DNA from: Medicago truncatula
Taxonomy: Eukaryota; Streptophyta; Magnoliopsida; Fabales; Fabaceae
Length of the DNA: 64,000 nucleotides
Reading direction: 5' to 3'
Assembly (NCBI RefSeq): GCF_003473485.1
Contig: NC_053044.1
Span: 1,500,501 to 1,564,500 of the forward strand
The translations under genes were made by a program, and so were the position numbers. The notes beneath the pieces are model-generated. The model had not been told where the DNA came from. It saw only the letters and a list, made by a program, of their open reading frames with translations, and did no database searches. Shown here in pieces: positions 11,418 through 23,168 of this stretch (position 1 is the stretch's first letter; each line of letters begins with the position of its first letter).

Positions 11418-11524
11418 ATGTGTGGCTTGTTTAGCCTTTGTGGCTCATTTTAGCATGTGTGGCTTGTTTAACCTATGTGACTCGTTTTACCCTATGTGGC
11501 TCATTTAGCCTATGTGGCTTGTTT
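11418..11524 (+). repeat. Degenerate minisatellite, about 18-bp unit
   Basis: Repeats of the form ctatgtggctcgtttagc vary at a few positions and occur about six times in tandem. Weaker members extend back to about 11300 (gtggttgcc, gtggctagaat). Confidence 0.7.
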
Positions 11525-11896
11525 ATATCTGGATCATGTAGTACTTAAGAGCATACATCTAATGCATAATTTTATTTGCGTTCTTTTCTTATAATATGGC
11601 TTGAATGTATTTTTATTTCTTTTTAATCGAGAGGTTTTTTATTATCTATTTTAGGGCATTGTTTCTTGTGCTTTGAGTATGAACTAATTTGGATAAGGAA
11701 ATTGACTCTTACATTAATATAATGATGTAAGTACCAAAGATGAAATATGAAGGTTGATGTGTGATAAAACGCTTACGGGGAACATTGAATTTTTCAATGA
11801 AAAAGAAGACTAGTTTTTATTTAGTTGTAATTTTAATTTAAATATTTTAGAAATTTACTATAGAGTTTATATTTATTCCATTAAGAATTTGAGTAA

Positions 11897-12070
11897 ACAA
11901 TTTTTTTTAAAAGCCTCATTTTTCAAAAGAGTATATATTTTTAAGTAATGTCCTTGATAAAATTCGGGGCGTTACACATAACAATTTTTTTTTAAAAGCT
12001 TCATTTTTCAAAAGAGTTAATGTTTTGAAGTAATGTTCTTGATAAAATTCGGGGTGTTACACATAACAGG
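11897..12070 (+). repeat. Tandem duplication ending in an LTR-like terminus
   Basis: Two adjacent copies of about 86 bp (11897-11983, 11984-12069) each contain cctcatttttcaaaagag or its variant and finish attcggggYgttacacataa. The gttaca end matches the 3' ends of the solo LTRs at 17027 and 20054, so this is probably the duplicated tail of a truncated LTR. Confidence 0.5.
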
Positions 12071-12544
12071 TTTGCTTTTCTCAACATTCTTGTTTATTTC
12101 CTGTGTTTTGATCGTTTTTGTTTTGTTGAAAATTGTAAATTGCATGCTATGGTTATGGTTACTCCGGTTGCGGTGGTTTCCGCCTTTAGTGGTGACGGTT
12201 TCCACTGTACATAAGTAGTTTTAGGACTTAGAGTCTATGCTTTGTTGTTTTTGGGAAACCACTGGTGATGGGTTGTGACTTATCAATAAGTTCACATTGT
12301 TGCCACCGTAAAGATGTTGCACCGTCGTAGAAGGGGTGGGTTTCACCATTTTTTTTCTTTTTCTTTAGAAAGCTGCCAACTTTTATTATTTTTCTCCGAT
12401 CTGTTTCATTAGTGACGATGCTTGATCCCTTCCTTGTCACGATCAATCTGACAGGTGAACAAAGGAAGGATCTAAATGTTAGGTTCATTTTTTTCTCTTC
12501 CTTCTCTTTCAGGTTTGATATGGCTAACAATCCCAATGGAGATG
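12071..12544. other. Likely retroelement leader, no gene assigned
   Basis: This sits between an LTR-like tail and a transposon coding relic. ORFs on both strands (up to 102 codons) are without recognisable motifs. The reading is untranslated retroelement sequence, as an inference from position only. Confidence 0.3.
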
Positions 12545-12890
12545 AGGTTGTGGAGTCCGGCCATTCCTAGATAAGAGATTAGCCCCTGGAGTCAGTATAG
12601 TCGTTTGCGTCGAACAGAATGGCAGAGATTCCTTTCAGTTTTGTGGGGAAGAGTAAGGACGTGGAATTTGTTCTCCCGAGCACTTCAGATCTAGTGTGTT
12701 CGCCTTATCCAGAAAATAAGTTTCCCATGTACGAAGTGGTTTTCAAAGATATGGAGTTCAAACTCCCTTTTTCCAACTTTCATCGGAGTGTGCTCTGATG
12801 GACGAAATTGTCCCCTTCCCTACTGCACTCGAACTCTTATGCCTTTATGAAGTCTTTGAGCTAGTTTTCTAACAGCTGCAAATCGCCCCC
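12545..12890 (+). pseudogene. Decayed gypsy-type transposon protein fragment (Transposase_28/PF04195-like)
   Basis: The plus-strand translation contains PMYEVVFKDMEFKLPFSNFH and, after stops, a segment like LHSNSYAFMKSFELVF. This pattern (valine/phenylalanine-rich strand, then LPF..F, then a helix with LHPNSWAF-type sequence) is that of the plant putative gypsy-type transposon family as I recall it. Stop codons at about 12798 and 12871 break the frame. The relic abuts an oppositely oriented copia gag at about 12895, so the junction marks a nested or recombined insertion. Confidence 0.45.
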
Positions 12891-12899
12891 TCTAATAAC

Positions 12900-13682
12900 G
12901 TATTTTTCGCCAAAACAAGAAGATACTAAAGTCTTTTGGAAAGCATAGCCATCTCCTCAGCTTCTAGATCTTCTTCAGAACCTCCAGAAGAAGACTCGTC
13001 TTCAGATTCATCAGCTTTGAGAGCTTTTGACGAGAACTTATAAAATCTTCAAGAATGGGTGTATTTAGATCTCTAGCTTCTTCAATAGTTGTCACCTTAT
13101 GTTTCCACTTAGCAGGTAAGCTCCTTAGAATTTTCTTCACATGATCAGCACCTACATAACTTTTCTTCAAAATCTAAAGTCCAGATGTTAGAGTCTGAAA
13201 CCTTGAGTACATAACCTCAATGCTTTCATTCTGAACATTTCATATTGCTGAACAAGCATAGTAGCTTTAGCTTCTTGAACCTTCTTATTGCCTTCATAGT
13301 TAGAACATAAGGACTTGAACATAACTTTAGTAGTAGATTTTTCACTCATCTTCAAGTATTCTTTGTGAGGTAATGCAACAACAAGAATTCCTCTGATCTT
13401 GTGATGTTTCTTGTAGAGCTTCTTCTGAGCAACATTGTGTTTCTTTCTATCAATAGCTACACCTTCTTCATCCAAAGTAAGATCAACATCATCTTCGAGA
13501 ATATCCCATAACTCTTCATTTATGCCAATAATGTGACTGTACATTTTGCTTTTTCACCAAGAAAATGTATCAGGATCACCATTGAACATAGGTGGCTTGT
13601 GGGAACTAGATGACTTATCATCAGTACCATAATCATATGATACATCAGCTCCAGGAATTTTAGAATCAGCACTAGCACACAT
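12900..13682 (-). pseudogene. Degenerate Ty1/copia gag (UBN2-type, SIRE-like)
   Basis: The minus strand from the ATG at 13682 reads MCASADSKIPG..., then the block YSHIIGINEELWDILEDDVD (about 13540-13480) and AQKKLYKKHHKIRGILV, all typical of copia gag. The frame is destroyed by a TGA near 13556 at a position normally coding Trp, by a deletion or frameshift around 13190, and by further stops near 12910. Downstream pol domains are absent; sequence is lost at about 12895. The gag lies directly behind the primer-binding site at 13739-13750. Confidence 0.8.
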
Positions 13683-13738
13683 GTTTTTCTCAGATCTTTT
13701 CTGTTTCACTATTAAGTGCTAGAACAACATAACTTGGT

Positions 13739-13750
13739 GCTTTGGTACCA
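13739..13750 (-). other. Primer-binding site relic (tRNA-iMet type)
   Basis: The minus strand reads tggtaccaaagc, differing at two positions from the usual plant TGGTATCAGAGC. It lies 2 bases inside the LTR end (CA at 13753-13754), the standard arrangement between a copia 5' LTR and gag. Confidence 0.65.
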
Positions 13751-14434
13751 ACTGAAGGTGAGACAAATACAGGAAGGGGGTTGGATTGTGTTAGCTTTTT
13801 CTTCAATATTAACTAAGTCCAAAGTTCAAAATCTGATAGATTTCAGAGTCAAATGCAGTGGATATAAAAGAGATAGAGAGATAGAGAAGAAAAAGTCACA
13901 AGCAATTATCATGGTTTCTTCCACAATCAAGAATTAGTCTAGTCCCCCTTGCACTTCCAAAGATATTTTTCACTATAATCATGCAAGATTACAATTGCTC
14001 AAGCACACAAGCAAGAGACTTCCTAAACAAACAAATTACAAAGAATAAGTTTGGTTGAACACTTGATATACAATCAGTGGTGTTCACAATATAAAACAGT
14101 TCAGACTCTAAGACTTAAGAATTTGTAAGATATGAAAGTTGATAAGAAATTCTAAGTGATTTGATGAACAATGATTTTGACAATGTTTTGGCACTTGTAA
14201 AATATTTCAGAGTCTCAATATGTCTTCAAGTCTTCATTTCTTTATATGGAGGTATGAAAGAGACGTTGTAGAGGTGCCAGCACATCAAAGAGTCGTTGTA
14301 GAAGCTTGATCAATCAACATTGATTTGTTGCTTGATTTGGTTAATGTCCTAGGAGGGAATAATTTGAAAATCATTCCTTGATAGGGAATTAACTGTTCCA
14401 ATCTAGCAGAGACACAGTTCTAGCTTGTACTATG

Positions 14435-17027
14435 TGTAACGCCCTCTTTAATTATTTAATTATTTTATTGAGTTTAGAGTCCACTTTGATGATTTACGTG
14501 ATTTTATATGATTAGGTGATGTGTTGATATTTTATTGATAGGCTTATTTTAGTATTTAACATAATAAGATTTGAAAATAAAATAAATATTGAGTTGAAGG
14601 GTTGTTTTGAGATTTTAGAGAGTTTTGGGGGAGAAAGAGAAATAAGATAAAGTAGATAGAGGTGATATAAATAGGAGAGACCTAGTTTAGAAAAAAACAA
14701 TACGTACGATCAGTTTTTGGAGAAAAGGGAGAAAAAGCCAAGAGAAGAGAAAGTGATCTAGAGTGCTGCGATTTCTGATTCTAAGGTAAGGGTGAGACTA
14801 GCAATCAATTTTATTAATCGGTATGATTCTGATGGTTAAATTTAACAAGTGTAGGATTGAATTAGAGGAGTTGGAAAACTAGGGTTAATGAGGAAAATTG
14901 AGGGTTAATTGATGTAGAATGGTTAGATTGATGTAGAAACTGTTTACAGACCTTAGATAATCCATAGGGTGATTACAGGAATCAGTTTTAAGGTTTAAAC
15001 CAAGTGATTAGATGAATTTTCGTGAAAATTGTGATTCTGCCCGAGCCAACATTCATCACTCGCCCCCCGAGCTATGATCCTCGCCATAGCGAGTGAGCAA
15101 CTTCATCGCTCGCCTCGCGAGCCATACCTTGCAGCTCGCCATAGCGAGCAGATTAACTCGCTTAGCGAGTGTGACCAGAATGTTAACATGATTTTGTAGT
15201 TTTGACCTTTAAGTCGAACCTTAGATGTTTTTGAGTGCCTGAACTTGTATGATGATGATTATGAAAGATTGTAGATTGAGATTGAACCTGGAATAATTTA
15301 AGAACGAATTTGTGTGAGTTGCACCTGAACTTGCCATGGCGAGTAGAGGCTCTCGCCTCGCGAGCTAACCAGTTACAGAATGCCTTGTTTAGGTTAAAAG
15401 TAATCTTTGTCGCACGAGTTGATGTGAGTTGATCTTGGAGGTTAGAAACTAAGTTATTTACCTTGATGCTGTCATTCCAGTAAGCCTGGATTGTTTATTC
15501 TAATGTTGATGATAATGTTATACAATTGTATATACATTACATGAATTATGTTGATATTTGAGATGTTGTTGATATGAAGTTGAAATTGTTATACATGAAG
15601 ATTATTAATGATGGTTACTTGCTCTATATGTTTAAATGATGTTGTCTTGCTGCCGTGATGAATATGATTGACTTTGATGAATATTTATATAATTGTGAAA
15701 GATGCTTATATGAAGTCGTAATGGTTGGATTTGACGATTATTGTTGATGTTGACTTGCTGCATATTATTTAATGGTGTTGCCTTGTGGTTGTGGCGTATT
15801 AATATCATGAAGATCTAATGTTGGTCTAAGTTGTTTAAGTTGTAAGATGTTGATCCAAATTATTGGAGTCATAAGAGATGTCTAAGTTGTTAAGTTGTTA
15901 AGATGTTGAGTCCATTGCATACTCATTTACGTTGGGTGAGGGCTTGATGCTCTGTAATGTATATTTATACATAATATGTGAAGGGAGAGGGCTTGATGCT
16001 CTGTGAGCCTATTTACGCTCAATACGTTGGGGGCTTGATGCCCTGGTTGGTACCACATGCATGACTAAGAAGTTGAAGTTGCATAGTCAAGTTGAAGAAG
16101 TTGAAGTTGCATAGTCAAGTTGAAGTTTCATTGTCGTTGTCTTTAAGTTGACATTTTTCAATGAGTTGTTAATGAAGTATTTTATGAAGTATTATTATTA
16201 TGATGTTTATGTTGTTATATTATTATAAGATGATGAATATGTTGTTGTGTTGTTGTTATATTATTATAAGATGATGAATATGTTGTTGTCTATATGATTA
16301 TGAAGTGAGGATTATGTTGTCTATGTTATTATGAGGTGATGATTATATTGTGTTTAATGAGATGATGATTATGTTGTGTGTTAAAGATGATATTTATGAT
16401 GTGATGATCTATGTTGGTTATGATTTGGTTGTTATGTGCTATATGATAAGGTGTATAATGTGATGAGTATGAAGTTAATGCTGATTAGAAGTTGGTTGAG
16501 TCATTAAGAATTATTACATGAAGGATTATTATTACTAATAGATGAAGTTATTTATGTTGTTAAATATAATTAATGAATTATATGCTTGATATTATTGTTT
16601 TGTGAAATCTCACCCCTTCTGCTTGGAAATGTTGCTCTTCGTATGAGTAACTTGCAGGTGATCGAGTTTAGGTTGTTGTGTTTTGCTGTCGTGAGTGGCT
16701 ATCCCTCACTGAGTCGCTTAGGTGCTCTGATACGTAACGGGATGGAATCTTTTGTGGTTATTTTCTATTCCTTTACGTATTTGATTATGATTTTATGATT
16801 AAGTTGTTTAACTGAATAATTATGAGATATTTGATGAGGCCTGCGTGCCAAGACTTATTTATGATGTTGAATTAAATCTGCCGCAATGTTTTGGAATTGA
16901 ATTATGTTGAAGTATAATTAGTTAATTATCTCATTTATGATTTTTAGAAGTGTAGCATTCCGTTTATATGCTGATTACTTTGATAATATGTTTGAAATTT
17001 TTAAGTTGGAAAAAACGGGGTGTTACA
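14435..17027 (+). mobile_element. Solo LTR, 2593 bp, 5-bp target duplication CTATG
   Basis: It starts tgtaacgccc and ends cggggtgttaca, flanked by ctatg on both sides (14430-14434 and 17028-17032). A TATA-like gatataaatag near 14665 gives the plus orientation. There is no internal coding region, so this is one LTR left by recombination. The long LTR suggests a Ty3/gypsy chromovirus (Tekay-like), an inference from length and ends. Text such as gagggcttgatgctctg recurs at about 15945-16035. The 70-codon ORF at 16586 is not credible. Confidence 0.9.
15080..15364. repeat. Cluster of short CTCGC...GCGAG palindromes inside the solo LTR
   Basis: Five near-perfect 13-15-bp palindromes occur: ctcgccatagcgag at 15080 and again at 15135, gctcgcctcgcgagc at 15108, actcgcttagcgagt at 15156, and ctcgcctcgcgag at 15352. 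They are GC-rich islands in AT-rich DNA. Confidence 0.85.
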
Positions 17028-17253
17028 CTATGTGTATGAAATGTTGGAGTAGTGGAGGTAGTGGTTGTATTGTATTATGTCATTCATTGTCCTTTCTATG
17101 TTAATAAGCAGCCAAAATATTACAAATTTTTAAAATATCCTTTGCTTCAGTCTTCTATTCCTTTTCAGTATTTGTGTCTTCAAATATCCATAATAACTAA
17201 CTTCATGTTCTTCATTCCAGCTTCTGATGAATCTTCAAACTATGGGTGAACTT

Positions 17254-20054
17254 TGTAACAGCCCAATTTTTAGCTAGATTTATTTTAATTACTTTTAATT
17301 GTGTTTGTGGGTGATTAATTGTGCTTGTGTGTATTTAATTGTTGTCGGGTGCATTTACGTGGATTACCGTATTAGAAGAGTATTTTAGTCATTTGACGGG
17401 TAAGGGTAAAATAGTAATTTTGGTGAGAATCATTTTAATATTTAATGAGAACCCTTATTTTACCAAGTTACTAGTGTAATGATTAGTTTTTATCGTTAGT
17501 GACCGTTCGTTATATTTTACCGTTGTTAGTAATTACCGTTGAGTGGATAGAAACTTTTTGGAATTATGTTAGGATGAGTTAGGCCCATTAGAATTTGGAA
17601 TTGAGCCCATTAAGGGAGATAACATTAGGGTTGTCATAGGAAAATATCTTTCATTCACTTCACAAAACACTTTCCTAGAGAGAGAGGGAGATAGAGAGAG
17701 AAAGAGGTGAAGAGAAGAACAAGAGTGTTGAAGGGAAAGCTTGGGGAATCAATTTGGGTGACCTAGGAGCTGAATTGAAGCAAGGGTTAGAGATAATCAA
17801 CTTCAAAGGTAAGGGGGTTAGTTATTATCATAATCATGTACAATCTTTGCATTTTCTCATGTCGTATGAAAATGGGTTGGTGAACAATTGTTGTTAAATT
17901 CGTGCTCTTGCTGTGATGCTATTTTCTTGTGCTTGAATTGATGATTATGGTATGTTTATGGGTGAAATTACATGTTTCAAAGTATGTATAAATGTTAAGT
18001 TATGAAATTATGCTTAATTGATGAAATTTGATATGTTTTGATTGAAAAGAGATGTGATTCATATTCCATCAATGTGGTTATTGTTAACTGATGCTATTGT
18101 AAGTGAATTATGATTTGGGTATACTTAATTGTGGATTGATGATGAGAAATAAATTGTTGTTGATGGTTTTGTGAAATTGGTGAAGTTGAGTTAAGTGTTC
18201 ATGTGAAGGACCAAAATGAACTTTTTGATATATATATGGTTGTTGACTGAAATTTTGTTATTGTTGGATGAATTGAACCTATGAGAATTTCTGTTTTCAT
18301 GTTGTGGTTATGTTAGTTGAGTCGTTTGGGAGAAAACGGGTTTTTCGTGTGAAATGTCGATGTTTAAGCGTTTTCGCCAATAAGTGATTATGTGAGGTTT
18401 TGGAAAATGACTTTTGGGATGGTTGAAACATGAAATTTTTTATAGATTATGTTAGAGTCAAGTGTCAGGATCGTGTAGGTGAAAACGGCATCAAAATCCG
18501 ATTAACGGTTTGCATTTTACGCGCGAAATAGTGAAAAACGCACTTTTTGGAAAAGCTGTAAGCGAACACTTCAGAAGCACACTTCAGAAGCAAACTTCAG
18601 AAGCAAACTTCAGAAGCACACTTCAGAAGCATACTTCAGAAGCACACTTCAGAAGCAGGCCAGTTCCAGCATCTCCTGTTTCGCGTTCTTGCGTCTTTTT
18701 CACCTATTTCTGTTTCGAATTGGCCTTTGGTGTAAACATGAAAGTTTTAGATAATTTTGTTAGCTTTCTAATGGCGTTGGTTTCAGGTCCAAATGATTTT
18801 TAGAACTCGAGTTATGATCAAATTACTACACATGGGTCATGTGAATTTTTGTGAAAACTTAGCATAACTTTTTCTATAAGTCGTGAAACTTTTCCGAACT
18901 TGATATTGGGCTTAATGAAGTATTTAGAGGGAATAATTGAGTATGTAAATATGTAATTGGATGTGATAATGATCATGAGATATATTTTGCTATCTTACTT
19001 GGAATATGAGAATGCTTGAATTGGTGAAACTATATGATATAGTTGATGTTGAATGACATTGTTGATTATTGCTAATATGTTGATGTGTGATGATGAATAC
19101 TATGATTTATTTGTGTGGGCATGTTTTCTTGATAATGCAATGTTGTGGAGATAATCAATATAATTGGGTGTTGTCCTATATATTGAGTTGAGATTGTGAT
19201 TTGTTGTCGCATTATCGAGTCCTTACACATGTCCATGCATCATAGTCGTTGTTGCTGTAAAAGGGATGAATCTTTTACTTCGAGATTATTGTAAGGCAGA
19301 GGTGAGCCTTACATGCGATGTTGACTTGTCCATCGGAGGTGACGACCTTGTTGAGATTTGGTACCACATGCATTTATGTGTCAATAAGTGCATATCATAG
19401 CATGAGTCCTATGTGAAATATGTGATTGGTGATGAATAGAGAAGAATGAAAGTTGATAATGATTGTTCGTGATTGATGTTGTGAATGAACATTTATGATT
19501 GGATAATTATTCATGTGATTGATATCTGTGGATATGAACTATCAAGTTGTGATATAAGTATTTATGCATGACTATTATTATTCAAGTACATGATATTATT
19601 TGATTTGATTATTATCTGGATTATGATAATGTAATGCTTACCCCCAGTGGTTTTAACCGCCTACTTGCCTGTATGGGTGAGTAGACGTTGTGCAGGAGTA
19701 GTCTCGGTGAGTCTTTGCTTGGGATATCGGGAGCTTCCTCCGATATCGGTGTCGTGTCGGCTCTGAACTAGGCTTGTCGTGTCGGTCTAGATTAGGTTGT
19801 TTATATTTTCGTTGGGATTATTATTTTGTTGATGACTACCCGATGTTTGGGTTTTGAGATTTATCTTTTGGATATGATTTATTTGCTCATGGCATGTATA
19901 TATTTGATCACTCTGATTTATATTCCGCTGTAACTGTTGAGGTTTACGTACATGTCTATCGGTTTTTGAATTTTGAATAAGACGTAATCTCTATTTCTTG
20001 AATAAATGTATTATTCGCATGTTTAATTGCTTTAATAGAAATAGGAGCGTTACA
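17254..20054 (+). mobile_element. Solo LTR, 2801 bp, 5-bp target duplication AACTT
   Basis: It starts tgtaacagccc and ends ggagcgttaca, flanked by aactt at 17249-17253 and 20055-20059. It shares terminal TGTAAC/GTTACA and an internal phrase ttggtaccacatgcat with the solo LTR at 14435, so the two are related families. There is no internal coding region. Confidence 0.9.
18568..18658 (+). repeat. 13-bp minisatellite, 7 units
   Basis: The unit acttcagaagcaN is repeated seven times in perfect register within the second solo LTR. It creates the 97-codon ORF at 18510, which is therefore not a gene. Confidence 0.95.
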
Positions 20055-20287
20055 AACTTCAGACTCTGACACTCAGCTTCTCGATAAACTTCAGACTCTG
20101 ACTTCTTCAGTTTCTGACTAGCAACTAAGCTTCTCTTGTAAATTCCTTTACTCTAATTTGTTCTTCCAAAACCAATGATTTGCTTTATGACATATAAATT
20201 TTAGTATATGATCATGTACACTTGAACAAATATTAGCATATCCAATTGAACTTTTAATACCATGTTATCATCAAAACTTAAGAGGCA

Positions 20288-21072
20288 TTGTTAAACTCAT
20301 TTTGTTTAAACAATATCTTGATGTGTGGTGTTGAGATAATGAATTCAATGAAGGGGTCTTTTGTAAGTAGGAATATCACCAATGGGTGTATTATCATCAT
20401 TATATAACTTGATGGAAGTATTATAAGGTCTTGATTTAGGTTTAGATCCAAGTAATCTTCAGTCATCAAGTAAACCTAAGTAGTATTGCCCCATAAATTT
20501 ATGTTCATGTTAGGTCTAATTCTATCATGTCTAGCCTTACAACATACCCAACACAACTTTTGTATCTCTACTATGCTTAATTTATGTTTGTGTTGGTTGC
20601 TTACCACCAAACATCGTTGGTTTTACTAATGTTCGATAAAAAAAAAAAAAAAAATTCTTTCAATGTGAGTGGTGCTTTGCATCACATAAAATACACAAGA
20701 CATTCCTCCATTTCTACCACCCATCTAGGGTTTGATGATTTACATTTCCTTCTATTCATTTGTTGTTTTTCACTATAAACCAAAAATATTTAAACCATGC
20801 AACTTTTGGTATGATATGATCTCCAACTTTCACCTCTAAGCAATAAATGATTCACCTCTTGCTAAAATTTTATTTCATATACTCTGTCTTTATTCTACTC
20901 ATACGAAACCCAAACGTTTTTTAGAATTTTCTAAAAGTATCTAACCTCACTAGGAATTCTTCTCCACACTCTCCAAGTAGGACTATATCTTCTGTGAAAA
21001 ACATACAACTTTGTGCTCGCTCTTGAATGTGTTCCGTAAGTAATTTCAAAACTCAAATGAAAACATGAGCTC
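20288..21072. other. Intergenic, nothing recognised
   Basis: A 63-codon minus-strand ORF (20278-20469) and a 64-codon plus ORF (20584) lack recognisable motifs. An A-run lies at about 20639-20654. Confidence 0.4.
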
Positions 21073-21393
21073 TTACACTGTGTTTGGTAGAGAAGAAATA
21101 AGAAAGAGAGAAAGAGGGGAGAGAGAAATTGGGGAGATATAGCTAATCTCTCATGTTTGGTTGAGAAGAGAGACAAGGAAGACAAATAATATTTGATGGG
21201 ACCCATGCCTTTTGCATTTCTCTCTTCATGTGCGAAGAAATGGAGTGGACCCGCTAATTTTTTCTTATTTTCCATATTTCTCCTTGCTTTTGATCACATG
21301 CAGCCACTATTTTATCAATTATGTTTTCAAGTTTTTTTTTGGTTTAGCTGGTCGTGAATGAAAGCAAATCAAAACGCAACTCTATCCCTCTTT

Positions 21394-21462
<69 letters not shown>

Positions 21463-21836
21463 CTACTAAAATTCACCACTTAGCTTATGAATTGATTTAA
21501 TTGACCAAAATAAAATATTTTAAATAATTAATTAAGAAAATAAGTTAATTAGTTTATATGTAAGAAATTAATTATTTTTGTATTATTATTTTTACATTAT
21601 TTTTATATGAAGTTAAATTCAAATAAAATAACTTTGTATATTAAGTTTTTTGTATAAGGATATTTCAGTCATTTTAAAAATTAATCACACTTCTTTATCC
21701 TCTATTTCTCTCTTTTCTCTCTTGTACCAAACACTATGTGAAATCTACTCTATTTCTTATCTATTTCTCTCTTTCCATACTCTCTCTCACCTCTTTCTCT
21801 CTTCTCATTTTCTTCTCACAACCAAACACACCCTTA
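21073..21836. mobile_element. TIR element of the GTTTGGT family, with internal (TA)n
   Basis: The left end cttacactgtgtttggtag and the right end accaaacacacccttaa are inverted. Both ends continue into purine/pyrimidine-rich gagagaaa / tttctctc tracts. A second member is at 58486-58826. A (TA)28 tract occupies 21400-21456. ORFs at 20931-21275 and 21650 lie over this repeat and are not genes. Confidence 0.6.
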
Positions 21837-22265
21837 ATGTTGAAACTTAATGCTATCCTATTATTATGAAAAAAATCTTTGGGGTCTCCACTTTTACGAT
21901 ATCACTAGATATGCATATTGAAAATTAAAATTTATAAAGATATAGTAAAGAAATGAAGAAAATTAACAAAACATAAAATACATTGTATTATGTCAAGTTA
22001 AAAAAAAAAACTATATACATGCATAATCAAATGACTTAAAAATTAAATAAAAATCTTTCCTATATAAAAATATCGGCAATTGGTAAATGTAAAATAATAT
22101 TTTAGAGAAGGAAAGTTTCAAATATGCTAAAGTAATAACGCGATACCATTTTTTAAATTTTTTGTCCAAGCTTTTCTTCTTTTTAGTCAAAGAAGACACA
22201 TGACCTAATCCAACGGATTGTATTCAATTATATTAAAAATTTAGATGCAAAGGATCCATTTTGTC

Positions 22266-22273
22266 TTTATAAA
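22266..22273 (+). promoter_or_regulatory. Possible TATA box of zinc-finger copy A
   Basis: tttataaa lies about 86 bases before the ATG at 22359, a plausible distance for a short 5' UTR. Copy B has no identical box at the same place (it has ttttaaag). Not proven. Confidence 0.35.
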
Positions 22274-22358
22274 GGTCCAAAATGTTACAACTTCACCACA
22301 ATGACATAAAACACAGAGAGAAAGCAAAGGGGGTGGAAGTGTAGGATTTTCTCCAACT

Positions 22359-23168
22359 ATGGAGAACAATGGTAGAGTGTGTCTCATTTGTAACAGGTCA
22401 TTTTCTAATGGAAAAGCTTTGGGGGGACATATGAAATCCCACTATGCCAAACTACCAATCCATCCAAAACTCCCGATCCATCCAAAACCCCCAATCAACA
22501 ACCAAGTACTTGAATACTCAGCTGACTTGGCCAAACATCCAACTCACTCTATCTCTACATCTTCACCATCAATTGTTAGTCCAAGAAATAACTCAACATA
22601 CAATCCTCAAGCTTTGAAAGTGAAATTCAAATGTACCCCGTCAAACTTTGGTAGGAATAGTGTGTTTCAGTCTTGTCCAACAAACCCAACTGGAAAAAGA
22701 TCAAAACGCAAACCAAGACAGTTTCATATGGCTGAAGAAAGAGAAGAGAACACACAATTTAACATGGCTGAAGAAAAAGAAGATAATACACAATTACAAT
22801 CGGTGTATAGTGATTTGGATATAGAAGCTGCTGAAACACTAGGTGTTATTCTTAAGAAAGAATGGAACCAAATTGAGGACAAATACTACACTGAGAAGAA
22901 AAAAGCAAGTGAAAATGGAAACACCGTATTTGAGTGTGATATTTGTCATGAAGTGTTTCAATCTGGCAAAGATCTTTTCGGACATGAAGAGATCCATAGG
23001 AAAACTACCAATCTAGCAGGAGAGATTGGTAGAAGTGGAAACATATATGATGTCGTAAATGAAAAAGTGCATAAGTGCGAATATTGCTTTGACATCTTTG
23101 AATCTGGTCACGTATTGGAGGAACACACGAAGGTACACCTATACAATTATTATGATTCTGACCCATAG
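22359..23168 (+). CDS. C2H2 zinc-finger protein, copy A
   Basis: An intronless gene of 269 residues. Finger 1 (about residues 8-28) is CLICNRSFSNGKALGGHMKSH, a plant ZAT-type finger with KALGGH in place of QALGGH. Finger 2 (about 192-212) is CDICHEVFQSGKDLFGHEEIH and finger 3 (about 239-259) is CEYCFDIFESGHVLEEHTKVH. Both keep the Cys2His2 ligands but have diverged from QALGGH. Between them lie a Ser/Pro-rich segment, a basic patch (GKRSKRKPR, likely nuclear localisation) and two tandem acidic units (QFHMAEEREENT, QFNMAEEKEDNT), then LDIEAAETLGVI. It is probably a nuclear transcription regulator; no EAR repression motif is evident. It is a paralogue of 40544-41371, with similarity extending into both flanks, so it belongs to a duplicated block. 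Confidence 0.88.
   Translation: MENNGRVCLICNRSFSNGKALGGHMKSHYAKLPIHPKLPIHPKPPINNQVLEYSADLAKHPTHSISTSSPSIVSPRNNSTYNPQALKVKFKCTPSNFGRNSVFQSCPTNPTGKRSKRKPRQFHMAEEREENTQFNMAEEKEDNTQLQSVYSDLDIEAAETLGVILKKEWNQIEDKYYTEKKKASENGNTVFECDICHEVFQSGKDLFGHEEIHRKTTNLAGEIGRSGNIYDVVNEKVHKCEYCFDIFESGHVLEEHTKVHLYNYYDSDP

Larger units (their letters stand above)
13753..20287 (-). mobile_element. Copia (SIRE-like) LTR split into three pieces by two solo LTRs
   Basis: The host LTR segments are 13753-14434, 17028-17253 and 20055 to about 20287. Together they make about 1.1 kb, a plausible SIRE-type LTR length. The outer end on the minus strand reads tgcctcttaagttttgatga, typical of this LTR family, and the inner end abuts the primer-binding site. 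Shared text such as cagactctgac occurs in the separated pieces. The outer boundary is approximate because no target duplication is available (the other end of the element is deleted). Confidence 0.65.

Noticed and set aside
18510-18803. 97-codon ORF with repeated TSEAN/HFRS peptides
   Set aside because: Produced by the 13-bp minisatellite inside a solo LTR; no gene structure.
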